From an uncultured Roseibacillus sp. (GTDB lineage Bacteria; Verrucomicrobiota; Verrucomicrobiia; Verrucomicrobiales; Akkermansiaceae), in contig CALFBF010000003.1 in NCBI GenBank assembly GCA_937949965.1, positions 1 to 44,922 of the forward strand: 44,922 bases of DNA. The letters run 5' to 3'. Every line of letters starts with the position of its first letter. The stretch's first letter is position 1. A model generated the notes under the pieces. It ran no database searches. It had not been told where the DNA came from and worked only from the letters and a program-made list of their open reading frames with translations. The position numbers were made by a program, and so were the translations under genes. Shown here one piece after another: positions 44,210 to 44,922 of this stretch.

Positions 44210-44922
44210 TCCAAATTCTTTGCTTGTTCAATCATCACTTCCAAATCTTGCACTCGTTCTTCGCGCGGAAAATGGATGCGCAGTTGGCGAGTCACTTCTA
44301 ACAAATCTTCCCACGCGGTCTGGGAGCCCACCGCACTGCGTGCTAACTTCTCAGCAGTGAGTCCCGCTACCGTAGCAAGGCGCAGCTTGGCATCGGCCTC
44401 CGAGAATGGGCTTGCCTCCCCCTTGTAATCGATCCGCCATGAGCGCTCTACCATCTCCCCTTGAGCGACATCATAGAAACGAGTCCGGACTACGCCGATA
44501 GGGCCTTCCCCATCGGGCTTCACCTCCACGTGGTAAAGGGCGACCCCGGCCTCAGCAGCAGCGAGTTCAGCAGCATCGACCTGATCATTTCGGAAATCTT
44601 CTTTCTGGAGCTTATGATTCTCGAAGCCATAAAGCCGCCACTTCCCCACTCGATCTGGATTCCACTCGATCTGGACCTTTACGTTTTTGGCGGCAGGACG
44701 GAGAGCCCCGGCCACATTTTTGGCAAAAGCTGCGCTATTTTCTTCGGCATTTCCAAGGAGGTAGTAGCGACCATCACCCTTACGAGTAAGGGCCTCGAGG
44801 ATGGCGTCGTTCACTCCCTGCACTCCCACCCCACAGGCATCGAAGGCGATTTCTTCTTCTCTCATCTGCTCAATGAGCGTCATCAAATTCTCGGGCACCG
44901 CTTGGCCCAAATTGGCAATACC
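44206..44922 (-). CDS. YfbK-type von Willebrand factor A protein, C-terminal part (5' end outside window)
   Basis: The last ~238 residues of a VWA-domain protein whose start lies beyond the window edge. Visible are the end of a VWA domain (FDACGVGVQGVNDAILEALTRKGDGRYYLLGN) and the YfbK C-terminal domain (VKVQIEWNPDRVGKWRLYGFENHKLQKEDFRNDQVDAAELAAAEAGVALYHVEV). The MIDAS motif is off the window. VWA/YfbK proteins bind metal-dependent partners at the cell surface. It overlaps the giant gene by ATGA, implying stoichiometric production and a likely physical complex. Confidence 0.85.
   Translation of the reverse strand, partial: GIANLGQAVPENLMTLIEQMREEEIAFDACGVGVQGVNDAILEALTRKGDGRYYLLGNAEENSAAFAKNVAGALRPAAKNVKVQIEWNPDRVGKWRLYGFENHKLQKEDFRNDQVDAAELAAAEAGVALYHVEVKPDGEGPIGVVRTRFYDVAQGEMVERSWRIDYKGEASPFSEADAKLRLATVAGLTAEKLARSAVGSQTAWEDLLEVTRQLRIHFPREERVQDLEVMIEQAKNLE

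Larger units (their letters stand above)
1587..44302. repeat. Dispersed over-represented hexamer TCTAAC / GTTAGA
   Basis: By manual count there are about 52 sites (37 TCTAAC and 15 GTTAGA on the plus strand) where about 22 are expected by chance at balanced composition. They occur in most genes and in at least one non-coding stretch. A is the commonest base after TCTAAC. The other NCTAAC hexamers are each present only a handful of times. Examples: 14258, 16303, 18546, 35262, 36651, 42580. Confidence 0.7.

Overview
The window reads as a chromosomal segment of a PVC-superphylum bacterium, most likely a Verrucomicrobiota (Verrucomicrobiae-type) species. This is inferred from gene families: a PVC-type haem-binding dehydrogenase-like protein fused to an SGNH hydrolase and a CxxCH cytochrome, a giant secreted CotH-kinase/lamin-tail protein, a YfbK-type VWA protein coupled to a 2,288-residue membrane protein, and translation starts that mostly lack a Shine-Dalgarno sequence. 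Base composition looks balanced. I saw no tRNA, rRNA, CRISPR array, insertion sequence or prophage.

Layout. 0-3.5 kb: the tail of a glycine-zipper protein, DsbD, an RlpA-like lipoprotein and a GIY-YIG protein. 3.5-7.6 kb: the CotH/lamin-tail giant. 7.6-9.5 kb: an AT-rich gap, a small Cys-rich ORF and an aldo/keto reductase-fold protein. 9.6-12.1 kb: a probable operon of a small membrane peptide, a YbhE-type lactonase and a LarA-family nickel racemase/epimerase homologue. 12.1-13.2 kb: a YkgJ-type Cys-cluster protein and a lipoprotein amidase, divergent from mfd (13.3-16.4 kb). 16.5-18.4 kb: an Mpv17/PMP22-like membrane protein, a histidine phosphatase and a YchJ protein. 18.4-18.9 kb: decaying sequence with a probable Ku remnant. 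18.9-24.4 kb: the argS-ppaC-proB-proA operon. 24.5-27.8 kb: the PVC cytochrome/SGNH protein. 27.9-37.3 kb: a carbohydrate region. 37.3-44.9 kb: the giant membrane protein and the YfbK-type protein.

The carbohydrate region is the most interesting part. A clear glucosyl-3-phosphoglycerate synthase (GpgS) lies beside an MggA-like glycosyltransferase and an M20-fold protein that has lost its catalytic Glu-Glu motif. After a repeat-bearing gap come a GH57 enzyme, a GlgA/Rv3032-like GT4 glucosyltransferase and a GH31 alpha-glucosidase. The first half could make (mannosyl)glucosylglycerate as a compatible solute. The combination of GpgS, GH57 and GT4 also recalls the actinobacterial methylglucose-lipopolysaccharide route, in which glucosylglycerate primes an alpha-glucan. 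That link is inference.

Across the whole window the hexamer TCTAAC/GTTAGA is strikingly over-represented, in several codon frames and in non-coding DNA. This suggests a DNA-level signal rather than codon preference.
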